Notes: generated by a model from the sequence alone, not told the origin. A stretch of 19,553 nucleotides of DNA from an uncultured Prevotellaceae bacterium (GCA_945827465.1 CALZOH010000026.1:1-19553); one strand, 5' to 3'; positions 1-8,793 are shown, numbered from the stretch's first letter. Numbers and translations are program-made.

Positions 1-2
1 TG

Positions 3-743
3 CACCCCAACACCACCTCCTTCTACCTGCGCAACCTGCGCGCCCTCTACAACCGCGCCGTCCGGAAAGGACTCACCCCGCAGAACCACCCCTTCACCGA
101 CGTATTCACCGGCATGGAACGAACCCGCAAACGGGCCATCACCCTCGATGCCATGAAACGCATCCGACAACTCAACCTCACCCAACATCGACGCATGGAA
201 TGGGCACGCGATCTCTTCCTCTTCTCCTTCTACAATCGCGGCATGTCATTCGTCGACATGGCCTTCCTGCGCAAGGATAACCTCCGGCAAGGCATCCTCA
301 CCTACCGGCGCAAAAAGACCGGACAGGAACTCAGGGTGAAATGGGAAAAATACTCGCAGGACATCCTCAACCGACATCCCTCGCCCGACCACTCGCCCTA
401 CCTCCTGCCCATCATCACACGGCCCGACACCGACGAGCGCAAGCAATATCTGCAAGCCTGCCACAGCGCCAACTACTACCTGCACCTCATCGGCCGACAG
501 CTCCAACTGCCCATCACCCTCACCACCTACGTCAGTCGCCACGCGTGGGCCAGCATCGCACGCAGCCGCCACGTGCCCCTCGCCACCATCAGCGACGCAC
601 TCGGCCATGAGTCGGAAGCTACCACCCGCATCTACCTGGCCACCCTCGACCACTCGGCCGTAGACCGCGCCAACCATTCCCTGCTGCGCGACCTCTGCGC
701 CCCACCCGAAAAATGGACCGGCCGCACGCGCACCAAGAAGTAA
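3..743 (+). CDS. Tyrosine recombinase / phage-type integrase (5' end outside window)
   Basis: The frame is open to the window edge, so the gene begins upstream; the Met at 114 is internal, because 37 in-frame codons before it read like the core-binding (SAM-like) domain, including FYLRNLRALYNRAV. The 246 visible residues hold most of the catalytic domain. Counting from the Met at 114, I see the first catalytic Arg at R42 (YNRGMSF), a beta-hairpin Lys at K67/K68 (RRKKTG), the RH pair at R142-H143 (YVSRHAW), the LGH motif ending at H165 and the nucleophile Y174 (TRIYLAT). The HxxR box reads YxxR, which as I recall is normal for the Bacteroidota branch. It would catalyse site-specific strand exchange, for example for an integrative element or an invertible locus. 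No att site, inverted repeat or tRNA is visible beside it, so its target is unknown. It converges on the fasciclin gene. Confidence 0.9.
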   Translation, partial: HPNTTSFYLRNLRALYNRAVRKGLTPQNHPFTDVFTGMERTRKRAITLDAMKRIRQLNLTQHRRMEWARDLFLFSFYNRGMSFVDMAFLRKDNLRQGILTYRRKKTGQELRVKWEKYSQDILNRHPSPDHSPYLLPIITRPDTDERKQYLQACHSANYYLHLIGRQLQLPITLTTYVSRHAWASIARSRHVPLATISDALGHESEATTRIYLATLDHSAVDRANHSLLRDLCAPPEKWTGRTRTKK

Positions 744-770
744 CCCGCCTGCGACCCGCCCACAGACCAT

Positions 771-801
771 CAAAAAAGTGGCAGCCCAATTGGGCTGCCA
801 C
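771..801 (-). terminator. Intrinsic terminator, perfect palindrome
   Basis: A perfect 24-bp palindrome lies at 778-801: arm GTGGCAGCCC, centre AATT, arm GGGCTGCCAC. On the minus strand it is followed directly by TTTTTTG (the A-tract at 772-777 on the plus strand). It sits 32 nt beyond the stop of the fasciclin lipoprotein gene, so it should terminate that transcript. The hairpin could also slow transcription from the converging integrase, but the plus-strand T-tract is about 14 nt further on, so termination in that direction is less sure. Confidence 0.85.
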
Positions 802-832
802 CGACGATTAAAAACTTTTTACTTAAACTGAT

Positions 833-2887
833 TTACCATTTATCCTCACCCTCAGGTCCGTTGTAAACAGACTTCGGACACCATTCCATCAAGTCGAGGA
901 GGAAGCAAGCATTGGCATTCTCCAGAACTGACTTCACGCGAACGTAGAGAACATCGGACGGCTTCACGTTACCGGTCCAGATAATCTTACGCAGACGGAG
1001 GTAACCGGCGTAGGTGGTAGAGTTTCTCATCGGCTCAGTAACCACTGCACCCTGACGAGAGATACCATCGTGCATAGGCGGTTTCATATAACCACGGTTA
1101 CGCATATCCTTATCGTTTTGCTCATTGTGATCCTCATCCTCGGTATCGGCCCTATAACCGATGGCAGTACTTGATGTAGCCAAACGGAGGTCGACAGGCA
1201 GACCAACAGCGATCAGGTTCTTCGGGTTGGTACCAAAGTAGAACTGAGCCATACCGAAGCCCGGGTTAGAAGAAGCCGAGAAGCGGAGCTCCCAAGTACC
1301 TTCATACGGAACGGGCGGCAGACGGAAGGTGAGGTCGTACTGACCACGCATGTTGAACTCATCGGCCTGATAGTTCGACTGGCTGGCACCTGTCTGATAG
1401 GGAAGGTAAACACATCGGGTCTCGTCAGTAAAGGTCAAGCGCTCGAAGTAGCCCTTCGGGAACGGATGCTGACCTGCGTCGAAAATGGCACGATAACCAT
1501 TCGTAATCAACTCAGAGAGGAGCGAAGAGATGTCCCAACGAATACGCTCGTTCAATACTACTCCTGGAACGTCCTCATCATATACAAGGATGTCATCAAT
1601 CGGATAATAGAAACCGTTGGTTGAGTTGTTCAGGTTAGAACCGTTGGTATTGGAAATCAAGATACCCGGACGGTCAACTTCTTTCTCTGAGTAATCCTTG
1701 AGATTGTAGGTGCAGTGACGGTTGATTCGCTTACCTTCGGTGGTCTTACCCTCAGTAATCTTGAGAAGGCGACGGGTAGAGCCCATGGTCTCGTAATACT
1801 CGAAGCAGTTAATTGACAACTGGTCGGGCATACTGTAGGCATAACCCAATTCAATATGATGGAACACGAGTCGATCCCAAGTAATACGAGCAGGAATCAA
1901 GTGATAGGCCACGAAGCGGTTGATGGCATTGTCAACATTGGTAATGTCTTGATTGGTAGCATCAGGATATTCAGCCTCGCAACGCTGCTTGATGGCTTCC
2001 ATAATCTCGGCAGAGTTCTGAAGGATACCGTTTGCGAGAACCGGCATAGGAATACCCCACTTCTCGTTGAAGATACTGTCAGTCTCCACAAAGATGGTAT
2101 AACCATAATATCTGTGCTCCGGATTTCTTACAGAGAGGTTACCGTTCAAGTCACGTCCCCATTCCGGATGATTCTCTTCATAATCCTCATCACGAACTCT
2201 CTTCATGGAATCAGCCCAACCGGTAGTGCGGAGCAATTCATAGAAGATGTGGAGGTTGTCAGCCTGCTGAATCAAAGAAGGCAACGTAGCACGCGAAAGT
2301 TCCAATACGGCATCCAAACCATGGATGTAACCGTTGATAACTTCGATATCACCCTGAACGATGCGGGAACGTGTGTTAACGATGATGGCCAACTTACCGT
2401 TCGCAATGGTATCATACTCGATGGTGATATAACGGTCGTCCATATTGGTCTTCTCCAAAGCACCAATCTGGAAGTCGGTGGTCTGGTATGCCTCATTATC
2501 GCCATTATCGATGATGGAGTTACGGGCGATGTAGTCGGCAATAGAGTCGGAAATCAAGGTAATGTCAAAATTGGGGGTCTCGTAAATGGAGTCCAAGTAA
2601 TGACGAATGGCCTTGTTGGTAGGTGCAAACACCGTGTAATTACCACGGGCAGAGAGCAACTGTGACAATTCAGACTCTGACTTCTTACTTAACTTTACAC
2701 GCGACAAAATATACGCGAAATCGGTGTAATCTTCATTGTTCTGAAGATACGAGAATGCTGTTTCTCCCATAAACGTAAAGATGTCGGACTCGTCAACCTT
2801 GTCCTGGCAGGATGAAAATGAGAAAACAGCGAGCAATAGACAACCAAATAGGAGTCTTACGCACTTGATTTGTTTCAGTTTTTCCAT
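833..2887 (-). CDS. Fasciclin-domain lipoprotein
   Basis: This 684-aa protein begins with a lipoprotein signal: positive N-terminus, hydrophobic stretch about residues 11-24, and lipobox FSSC with the lipidated Cys at 27. Residues about 40-200 form a FAS1 (fasciclin) domain; the H1 box is YTVFAPTNKAI (84-94) and the H2 box is NGYIHGLDAVL (185-195). A second, diverged FAS1 copy seems to follow from about 201, with TIFVETDSIF (264-273) and FVAYHLIP (325-332), closing near an NSTNGFYYPIDD segment. The last 240 or so residues look beta-rich and I do not recognise them. FAS1 domains mediate adhesion, and in Bacteroidota such lipoproteins are often found with SusC/SusD-type outer-membrane systems, but none is visible here. 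The likely location is the outer membrane; the ligand is unknown. It has its own promoter and terminator, so it appears monocistronic. Confidence 0.88.
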   Translation of the reverse strand: MEKLKQIKCVRLLFGCLLLAVFSFSSCQDKVDESDIFTFMGETAFSYLQNNEDYTDFAYILSRVKLSKKSESELSQLLSARGNYTVFAPTNKAIRHYLDSIYETPNFDITLISDSIADYIARNSIIDNGDNEAYQTTDFQIGALEKTNMDDRYITIEYDTIANGKLAIIVNTRSRIVQGDIEVINGYIHGLDAVLELSRATLPSLIQQADNLHIFYELLRTTGWADSMKRVRDEDYEENHPEWGRDLNGNLSVRNPEHRYYGYTIFVETDSIFNEKWGIPMPVLANGILQNSAEIMEAIKQRCEAEYPDATNQDITNVDNAINRFVAYHLIPARITWDRLVFHHIELGYAYSMPDQLSINCFEYYETMGSTRRLLKITEGKTTEGKRINRHCTYNLKDYSEKEVDRPGILISNTNGSNLNNSTNGFYYPIDDILVYDEDVPGVVLNERIRWDISSLLSELITNGYRAIFDAGQHPFPKGYFERLTFTDETRCVYLPYQTGASQSNYQADEFNMRGQYDLTFRLPPVPYEGTWELRFSASSNPGFGMAQFYFGTNPKNLIAVGLPVDLRLATSSTAIGYRADTEDEDHNEQNDKDMRNRGYMKPPMHDGISRQGAVVTEPMRNSTTYAGYLRLRKIIWTGNVKPSDVLYVRVKSVLENANACFLLDLMEWCPKSVYNGPEGEDKW

Positions 2888-2981
2888 TATATTGAGTATT
2901 GTTATTGTAATCGAAAGGACTATACTTTTCAGTTTCGAGGAACGCCTGCTTTAGTAAGCGCAGTATCGCCCCATTCGCGGG

Positions 2982-2989
2982 CAAAAATA
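2982..2989 (-). promoter_or_regulatory. Promoter -7 element of the fasciclin gene
   Basis: The minus strand reads TATTTTTG, an exact match to the Bacteroidota -7 consensus TAnnTTTG, 94 nt upstream of the start codon. No good TTTG -33 box is found at the usual 19-21 nt spacing, so the call rests on one element. Confidence 0.45.
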
Positions 2990-3253
2990 CTTATTTCTTT
3001 TCAAACAGAGAGAGAACAATCGCAACTTTTTTATGCTTCTCAAGATATTTCATACTTTTAAAACAAAAAATAAAAGCTTTAAACATTGCCCTTTTTATCT
3101 TCCCTTTACATCCAGAATATTCCAGTTCACGACATTACAACGTTTGGCGGAATATGGTCTAAATGTATTTTAAGAAATCTGCATGAAGGGAACTTGATGC
3201 GCATTCACGATGATCATCCTTGTTCGTCCTCAAATCCCGATAGTGAGGTAAGT

Positions 3254-3285
3254 AAAGAGAAGCACCCATTACGATGCTTCTCTTT
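3254..3285 (-). terminator. Stem-loop terminator after ackA
   Basis: An 11-bp perfect stem (AAAGAGAAGCA at 3254-3264 paired with TGCTTCTCTTT at 3275-3285) with a 10-nt loop lies 16 nt beyond the ackA stop. On the minus strand the downstream arm ends CTCTTT and continues ACTTACC, so the U-tract is short. The position and long stem favour a terminator of the pta-ackA transcript. Confidence 0.6.
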
Positions 3286-3301
3286 TACCTGTTATCAATG
3301 A

Positions 3302-4501
3302 TTACTTGTTAGCTTTCACTAAATTCATTGTATCGGTTGCCACCATGAGTTCTTCATCGGTAGGAATCAAGCACACGGTCACCTTGGAATCGGGTGTGGA
3401 GATAATGGCTTCTTCGCCTCTTACGGAATCATTCTTGGCCAGGTCGAGTTTGATGCCCAACCAATCCATGTCTTGGCAAACACCCGAACGAACACCATAC
3501 TGATTCTCTCCCACTCCGGCTGTGAAGACGATAATGTCCACGCCGTTCATGGCTGCTGCATAAGCACCGATATACTTCTTGATTCGGTAGTTATACATTT
3601 TCAGCGTAAGAATGGCATGGGGATCGCCGTTCTGCTCGGCAGCTTCAAGTTCGCGCATGTCGGATGACAAACCGGAGAAGCCGGCCACACCGCTTTCCTT
3701 ATTCAACAGATTCGACACGCCGTCGGCATCAAGGTTGAGTTTCTTCTGAATATAGGTGACTGCGCCGGCATCGATATCACCGCAACGAGTTCCCATCATC
3801 AATCCCTCAAGCGGAGTAAGACCCATTGAGGTATCAACACACTTGCCATACTTCACAGCGGCCACACTGGCACCATTACCGATATGGCAGGAAATAATCT
3901 TCTTGTCCTTGATGTCGCATCCCAAGAAATCACAGACACGCTGCGCTACGTAACGATGGCTGGTGCCATGGAAACCATAACGGCGCACGTGATACTTGGT
4001 ATAGAGTTCGTAAGGAAGTGCATACATATAAGCATAATCAGGCATCGTCTGATGGAAGGCCGTATCGAATACACCTACCTGCACCATGTTGGGCATCAGT
4101 TCTGCCACAGCCTTCACGCCTTTCAGGTTAGCCGGATTGTGAAGAGGCGCCAATTCGGAACAAGCCACAAACTCCTCAAGTACCTGATCGGTAAGAATCG
4201 TGCTCTGATTGAACTTCTCTCCGCCATGAACCATACGATGTCCGACAGCATCAATTTCGTCCAAAGATTTCAGAACGCCTTTTTCAGGGTCAGTCAGACT
4301 TTTGAAAATCATCTCTAATCCTTCATCATGGGTGGGAATATTGTTCAGGATTTTTTCTTCAACCGGCTTTTTAGTTTTCAGGAAAGCTCCCGGAAGGCCG
4401 ATTTTCTCAATTCCACCTGCTGCCATTACTGACAAGCTGTCCATGTCATAGAGTTTGTACTTGATAGATGAACTACCGCAATTCAGAACCAATACTTTCA
4501 T
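3302..4501 (-). CDS. ackA: Acetate kinase
   Basis: This 399-aa protein is the normal length for AckA, which transfers phosphate from acetyl phosphate to ADP, giving acetate and ATP in the cytoplasm. It opens with the family signature LVLNCGSSSIKY (Asn7). Other family residues are visible: GHRMVHGGE with Arg89, VFDTAFH with Asp146, YGFHGTSH with His178, CHIGNG with His206, TRCGDIDAG with Arg239, TAGVGEN near 328-333, and PTDEEL at 380-385, which holds the conserved C-terminal Glu. It lies 48 nt downstream of pta in the same direction with no terminator between, so the two should be cotranscribed. The upstream sequence is AT-rich and has no Shine-Dalgarno motif, as is common in this phylum. Confidence 0.97.
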   Translation of the reverse strand: MKVLVLNCGSSSIKYKLYDMDSLSVMAAGGIEKIGLPGAFLKTKKPVEEKILNNIPTHDEGLEMIFKSLTDPEKGVLKSLDEIDAVGHRMVHGGEKFNQSTILTDQVLEEFVACSELAPLHNPANLKGVKAVAELMPNMVQVGVFDTAFHQTMPDYAYMYALPYELYTKYHVRRYGFHGTSHRYVAQRVCDFLGCDIKDKKIISCHIGNGASVAAVKYGKCVDTSMGLTPLEGLMMGTRCGDIDAGAVTYIQKKLNLDADGVSNLLNKESGVAGFSGLSSDMRELEAAEQNGDPHAILTLKMYNYRIKKYIGAYAAAMNGVDIIVFTAGVGENQYGVRSGVCQDMDWLGIKLDLAKNDSVRGEEAIISTPDSKVTVCLIPTDEELMVATDTMNLVKANK

Positions 4502-4549
4502 ACTATTTATTCTTAATGTTTTTACTCAGATTAATATTCAATCCCTGCA

Positions 4550-5566
4550 TTATCCGATTTGCTTGAGGGAAATGGCTTGATTGGCCGTGATGGCAATCAT
4601 CTTGTAGACGTCGTCAACCGAGCAACCACGACTCAAATCATTCACCGGTCTTGCAATACCCTGCAGAATTGGGCCGATTGCCTGGGCGTGACCTAAACGC
4701 TGCACTAATTTGTAGGCAATATTGCCGACTTCAAGACAAGGAACTACCAATACGTTGGCACGACCGGCCACACTCGACTGAGGTGCCTTGAGTTCGGCTA
4801 CGGTAGGAACAATGGCAGCATCGGCCTGAAGCTCTCCATCTACCAAAAGATTCGGATCCAATTCGTGAGCAATCTTCACCGCTTCAATCACCTTATCTAC
4901 CGATTCATGCTTGGCAGAGCCCTTGGTAGAGAAGCTCAACATCGCTACACGAGGTTCTTCAATCTGACCGATAGCTTTAGCCGTACGAGCCGTACAAACA
5001 GCTATTTCAGCCAACTGATGAGCGGTAGGCATCGGTGTTACCGCAATATCTCCCATCACCAATAAACCATTGGCGCCATATTCAGCGGCATGGGTAAGCA
5101 GAATCATGGCACCCGATACGCAGGTAATACCCGGTTCGGTCTTGATGATCTGCAAAGCCGGACGCAGCACATTGGCAGTGGCATTACAAGCTCCGGCCAA
5201 TTGACCGTCAGCCATACCGGTCTTGATCATCATACAACCGTAATAGAGCGGGTCGGAAATCAACTTCCGCGCTTCTTCAATCGTAAGACCTTTGCTTTTT
5301 CTCAATTCCACCAATTTCTCAGCATACTCCTCGTGAAACTCAGAAGTGGCAGGATTAATAATGTGTGCATGCTCGATGTTCTTGAGATGATATTTCTGGG
5401 CCAAATCCAATATTTCTTCACGATCTCCCAAAAGATAAATCTCTGCAACGCTGTCACCGATAGCCCGATTGGCAGCTTGAACAGTACGTGGCTCATTACC
5501 TTCAGGCAGTACTATACGCTGTCTATGTAGTTGGGCACGTTTGATTAATTCTGTAATAACGTCCAT
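4550..5566 (-). CDS. pta: Phosphate acetyltransferase
   Basis: Pta converts acetyl-CoA and phosphate into acetyl phosphate and CoA, supplying AckA. At 338 aa this is the short single-domain form (PTA_PTB family) without the N-terminal DRTGG/CobQ-like part of E. coli Pta. Visible family motifs are RIVLPEGNEPRT near the N-terminus, the MLSFSTKGSA loop mid-protein and the C-terminal GPILQGIARPVNDLSRGCS segment, which forms much of the active site. It is first in the pta-ackA operon, with a -7 promoter element 41 nt upstream of its start. It is divergent from the 194-aa gene at 5693. Confidence 0.96.
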   Translation of the reverse strand: MDVITELIKRAQLHRQRIVLPEGNEPRTVQAANRAIGDSVAEIYLLGDREEILDLAQKYHLKNIEHAHIINPATSEFHEEYAEKLVELRKSKGLTIEEARKLISDPLYYGCMMIKTGMADGQLAGACNATANVLRPALQIIKTEPGITCVSGAMILLTHAAEYGANGLLVMGDIAVTPMPTAHQLAEIAVCTARTAKAIGQIEEPRVAMLSFSTKGSAKHESVDKVIEAVKIAHELDPNLLVDGELQADAAIVPTVAELKAPQSSVAGRANVLVVPCLEVGNIAYKLVQRLGHAQAIGPILQGIARPVNDLSRGCSVDDVYKMIAITANQAISLKQIG

Positions 5567-5607
5567 TTTTATTTCTGTTTTATAAGTAAATTGATAGGTA
5601 TTGATTG

Positions 5608-5615
5608 CAAAAGTA
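5608..5615 (-). promoter_or_regulatory. Promoter -7 element of pta-ackA
   Basis: The minus strand reads TACTTTTG, matching TAnnTTTG, 41 nt upstream of the pta start codon. A matching -33 TTTG was not found at the usual distance. It faces away from the plus-strand element at 5663-5670, so the two promoters share a 126-nt intergenic region. Confidence 0.55.
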
Positions 5616-5662
5616 CAATAAATCTTATGATAATATTAGATGAATAACCTTTTTTCTTTTCG

Positions 5663-5670
5663 TAATTTTG
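5663..5670 (+). promoter_or_regulatory. Promoter -7 element of the 194-aa protein / GH9 operon
   Basis: TAATTTTG matches TAnnTTTG exactly and ends 22 nt before the ATG at 5693. The predicted transcript start is only some 15 nt before the start codon. Upstream is a T-rich stretch (5651-5660) but no clear TTTG box at -33. Confidence 0.55.
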
Positions 5671-5692
5671 CAGGAAATTCAATTTCACGAAG

Positions 5693-6277
5693 ATGATGGA
5701 ACAACAAACCCAATGGAAAGAAAACGTCATTTTGATTGATGCGGATTATGCCGACCGTCTTGTTTTCGATATATCAGTACAACTTGAACGCATATTGGAG
5801 CGCCCCATGCCCAAAGTAGAGATTTCGCGCTGGTGCGACTACTTGTCATTAGACGGAGGCCTGCGCCCAGGCAATAATTCCATACAAGTGCTATTCGTTT
5901 ACTCCAAGCAGAAAGCCACGCTCCAGAATTTCATTCCCTCCTCATTGGCAACTGAGGTAGACGCTCATTCTTTCCGGGACAATTTGGGAGAATTTTCTTG
6001 TGCATCCTTCCCTGTGGAAGAAGAACTGGTATCCATTGACAAACTCTACATTCAAAGCGTAGAAACATTACTCACCTCGTCACAAATCAAACGATTATTA
6101 TTAGTAGCCGATATAGATGCTTACGGCAACGGGTTAAAAGAAGTTCTGCCCAAGAAGACCGACAAAGACATCACGCTCTTTGTCTGCAATCCGCAAACCG
6201 GTTTCCATTGTTCACAAGAAGTGATTACCTATTCCCTCATGGCGGCTTTGGGCATCAAGGGAGAAGATTTAAGTTGA
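5693..6277 (+). CDS. Uncharacterised 194-aa Bacteroidota protein (possibly DUF6621)
   Basis: I cannot assign a function. The sequence resembles a family of conserved hypothetical proteins in Bacteroides and relatives that I believe is DUF6621, but this is from memory. There is no signal peptide or membrane segment, so it is cytoplasmic. An N-terminal strand with acidic residues (VILIDADYADR, 12-22), a DGGLRPGNNSIQ segment (54-65) and a later strand-turn-helix (LLLVADIDAYGNGL, 136-149) give an alternating Rossmann-like pattern that faintly recalls PIN/NYN nucleases, an inference only. ATGs at 5693 and 5696 are adjacent and either may start. Its stop is 4 nt before the GH9 gene, so the two are probably cotranscribed, although one protein is cytoplasmic and the other exported. 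Confidence 0.88.
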   Translation: MMEQQTQWKENVILIDADYADRLVFDISVQLERILERPMPKVEISRWCDYLSLDGGLRPGNNSIQVLFVYSKQKATLQNFIPSSLATEVDAHSFRDNLGEFSCASFPVEEELVSIDKLYIQSVETLLTSSQIKRLLLVADIDAYGNGLKEVLPKKTDKDITLFVCNPQTGFHCSQEVITYSLMAALGIKGEDLS

Positions 6278-6281
6278 GACC

Positions 6282-8756
6282 ATGAACAAAAAGAACTTAT
6301 TGCTATTGTTATCTTTCTTCCTCGTGTCGTTGATCGCCTCGGCCAATGCTTGGATCAGAGTCAACCAATTGGGATACCTGCCCAAGGACATCAAAGTGGC
6401 GGTATGGATGAGCGACGAGAATGAATCCGTCAACGATTACGACTTGATTGATTACTTCACAGGAAAAAGCGTTTATCACTCAAAGAAAGTGCGGGCAACC
6501 GGTCCGTTGGGTAAAATGAAACAAACCTACAGATTGGATTTTAGCAACTTCAAGAAGGAAGGCACCTATTATTTAAAGGTAGGGAATACACACTCACCTT
6601 ATTTTGCCATTTCCAATCACGCTTATGATGGAGCCGCCGACTTTGTATTAAACTATATGCGTCAGCAACGATGCGGTTACAATCCTTTTCTTCGCGACAG
6701 CTGTCACCAAAAAGATGCCTACATTGTCTATCACCCCACCAAAACGGGGCAACACATTGACGTAAGAGGAGGTTGGCATGATGCCACCGACTGTCTGCAA
6801 TACGTGACGACATCCGCCAATGCCATCTATCAAATGATGTTGGCTTATGAGCAGAATCCTTCGGTCTTTGCCGATCACTATAAGAGCAATGGACTACCCG
6901 GCAGCAATGGTATTCCCGACATCATCGATGAAATTGCGTGGGGTACAGATTGGCTCTGCCGCATGAATCCCTCACCCGAAGAATTCTACAATCAGATTGC
7001 TGACGATCGTGACCACGCCGGCATGCGCTTTCCCCAAGCCGACAAAGTGGATTACGGCTATGGACCTGGCAACGGACGCCCCGTTTATTTCTGCAGCGGA
7101 CAACCCCAACAACGCGGAAAATTCATGAATGCCACTACGGGCGTAGCCAGCACGGTGGGGAAATATGCCTCCACCTTTTCATTGGCCTCCCGACTGCTCA
7201 CTGAGTTTTATCCCGACTTAGCCCGCCAATGCCGGGAGAAGGCCGAATCGGCTTACCGTTTTGCCCGACAACACCCAGGCATCTGTCAGACGGCTTCCGT
7301 TCTATCGCCTTACATCTATCAAGAAGAAAACTGGGTAGACGATATGGAATTGGCTGCGGCCGAACTTTATCGACAAACTGGTAAACATGCTTTTCTCGCC
7401 GAAGCTGCCGACTATGGTCAACAAGAGCCCGTAACACCCTGGATGGGAGCTGATACCGCATCGCATTATCAATGGTATCCGTTTATGAATATGGGCCATT
7501 ACCGATTGGCCCAAACAGGAGACAAACGTTTTATTACCTTCCTGCGCGACGGTTTAGAGCGTGTCTATCAGAAAGGCCTATCCTCCCCTTTTCTTTTTGG
7601 TATTCCACCCATTTGGTGCTCTAATAATCTCACCACCGCCCTACTGACACAGAGCATCCTCTACCGTCAACTCACGGGAAGCCATCGCTATGAAGAGATG
7701 GAAGCAGCATTGCGCGATTGGCTGTTGGGATGTAACCCATGGGGTACCAGCATGATTATTGAGTTGCCATTAGGAGGAGTTTATCCCCAGCAGCCCCACT
7801 CTCTGTGGGTTAAATTAATGAAGAACGGAAACAGCACCGGCGGCTTGGTAGATGGTCCCGTTTACAAAAGTATATTCAACAGCCTTTGGGGTGTCAGCCT
7901 CAACGGTGGTGAAGACTATGCCCACTTCCAACCCGACAAAATGGTCTTCCATGATTGCCTGCACGACTATTCCACCGACGAACCAACCATGGACGGCACT
8001 GCCTCGTTGACGTTTCCGCTGAGTCATTATGCCGAATCCGGCAGAAAAGCGGCAGCTATGGGACAGGACAACAATGTCTATAGTCATGGTGGTATCGTAA
8101 GGGGCGACATCAGCAGGAAGCGCATTTCACTTGTATTCACTGCCGCTGATAAAGCCGACGGTGCAGCCACCATCATCCCTCTACTCAAGAAAAAAGGCAT
8201 TAAGGGAGGTTTCTTCTTCACCGGAGAATTCTTTGAACGTTTTCCCGACGTAGTAAAACAATTAGTAAAAGACGGTCACTATGTAGGTAGCCATAGTTAC
8301 GGGCATCTTCTTTATTGTTCCTGGGAGCGTCGCGACTCCATGCTGGTCACCCAAGAAGAATTTGCCGCCGACATGCAGAGAAGTTATGCCTTGCTTCATC
8401 AGTTCGGCATCCAACAACCCCGTTACCTTATTCCGCCCTACGAGCATTACAACGCGACCATTGCGGCATGGGCAAAAAGAATGGGACTGCAAGTCATCAA
8501 CTTTACAGCCGGCACCGGCACCAATGCCGATTACACCATCCCCTCAATGAAGAACTATCGAAGCAGTGAAGAACTCTATCAGAAACTGATGGACTACGAA
8601 AGTAGAGAGGGACTCAACGGACATTTCCTCCTCATCCACTTCGGCACACACGCTGATCGCACCGATAAGTTCTACCAGTTCCTCCCTCGCATCATTGACG
8701 AACTGCGCCATAGAGGCTACGACTTCGTCAGTGTATCTGATATGATTGAGAAGTAA
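6282..8756 (+). CDS. Secreted GH9 glycoside hydrolase fused to a polysaccharide deacetylase domain
   Basis: This 824-aa protein has a signal peptide (residues 1 to about 23, ending SANA), then an N-terminal Ig-like domain of the cellulase type (WIRVNQLGYLP, about 24-110), then a GH9 (alpha/alpha)6 catalytic domain (about 115-585). GH9 landmarks are GGWHDATD with Asp167 and Asp170, NGIPDIIDEI (209-218), CNPWGTS (484-490) and the C-terminal YSTDEPTMDG, with Glu567 as the expected acid. The last 230 residues (about 600-824) form a NodB-type polysaccharide deacetylase (CE4-like): HSYGH (671-675) for metal binding, IPPY (717-720) and LLIHFGTH with His786. The usual TFDD box is replaced by FTAADKADG (619-627), so deacetylase activity is uncertain. 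GH9 enzymes cut beta-1,4-glucans or related glycans; a deacetylase partner suggests an acetylated or amino-sugar substrate. It follows the 194-aa gene by 4 nt. Confidence 0.93.
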   Translation: MNKKNLLLLLSFFLVSLIASANAWIRVNQLGYLPKDIKVAVWMSDENESVNDYDLIDYFTGKSVYHSKKVRATGPLGKMKQTYRLDFSNFKKEGTYYLKVGNTHSPYFAISNHAYDGAADFVLNYMRQQRCGYNPFLRDSCHQKDAYIVYHPTKTGQHIDVRGGWHDATDCLQYVTTSANAIYQMMLAYEQNPSVFADHYKSNGLPGSNGIPDIIDEIAWGTDWLCRMNPSPEEFYNQIADDRDHAGMRFPQADKVDYGYGPGNGRPVYFCSGQPQQRGKFMNATTGVASTVGKYASTFSLASRLLTEFYPDLARQCREKAESAYRFARQHPGICQTASVLSPYIYQEENWVDDMELAAAELYRQTGKHAFLAEAADYGQQEPVTPWMGADTASHYQWYPFMNMGHYRLAQTGDKRFITFLRDGLERVYQKGLSSPFLFGIPPIWCSNNLTTALLTQSILYRQLTGSHRYEEMEAALRDWLLGCNPWGTSMIIELPLGGVYPQQPHSLWVKLMKNGNSTGGLVDGPVYKSIFNSLWGVSLNGGEDYAHFQPDKMVFHDCLHDYSTDEPTMDGTASLTFPLSHYAESGRKAAAMGQDNNVYSHGGIVRGDISRKRISLVFTAADKADGAATIIPLLKKKGIKGGFFFTGEFFERFPDVVKQLVKDGHYVGSHSYGHLLYCSWERRDSMLVTQEEFAADMQRSYALLHQFGIQQPRYLIPPYEHYNATIAAWAKRMGLQVINFTAGTGTNADYTIPSMKNYRSSEELYQKLMDYESREGLNGHFLLIHFGTHADRTDKFYQFLPRIIDELRHRGYDFVSVSDMIEK

Positions 8757-8793
8757 TCGCATGATTGGCTCATTGGAGTGTCTATCAGCATTC

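Larger units (their letters stand above)
2888..3301. other. Intergenic region between ackA and the fasciclin gene
   Basis: These 414 bases hold the ackA terminator hairpin (3254-3285) and the fasciclin promoter (about 2982-2989). The stretch between, about 3010-3250, has short open frames on both strands but no family signature, no start context and no tRNA-like fold that I could find. I see nothing else in it. Confidence 0.6.

Noticed and set aside
744..832. Attachment site next to the integrase
   Set aside because: The only structure is the palindromic terminator; there is no tRNA gene or direct repeat to act as att.
1856..2665. 269-aa plus-strand open frame
   Set aside because: It is antisense to the fasciclin lipoprotein, has no recognisable domain, and arises from the codon pattern of the real gene, which has a lipobox and FAS1 motifs.
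3010..3250. tRNA or small RNA gene between ackA and the fasciclin promoter
   Set aside because: A GTTCGTCC stretch recalls a T-loop, but no acceptor stem, anticodon arm or CCA context could be built around it.
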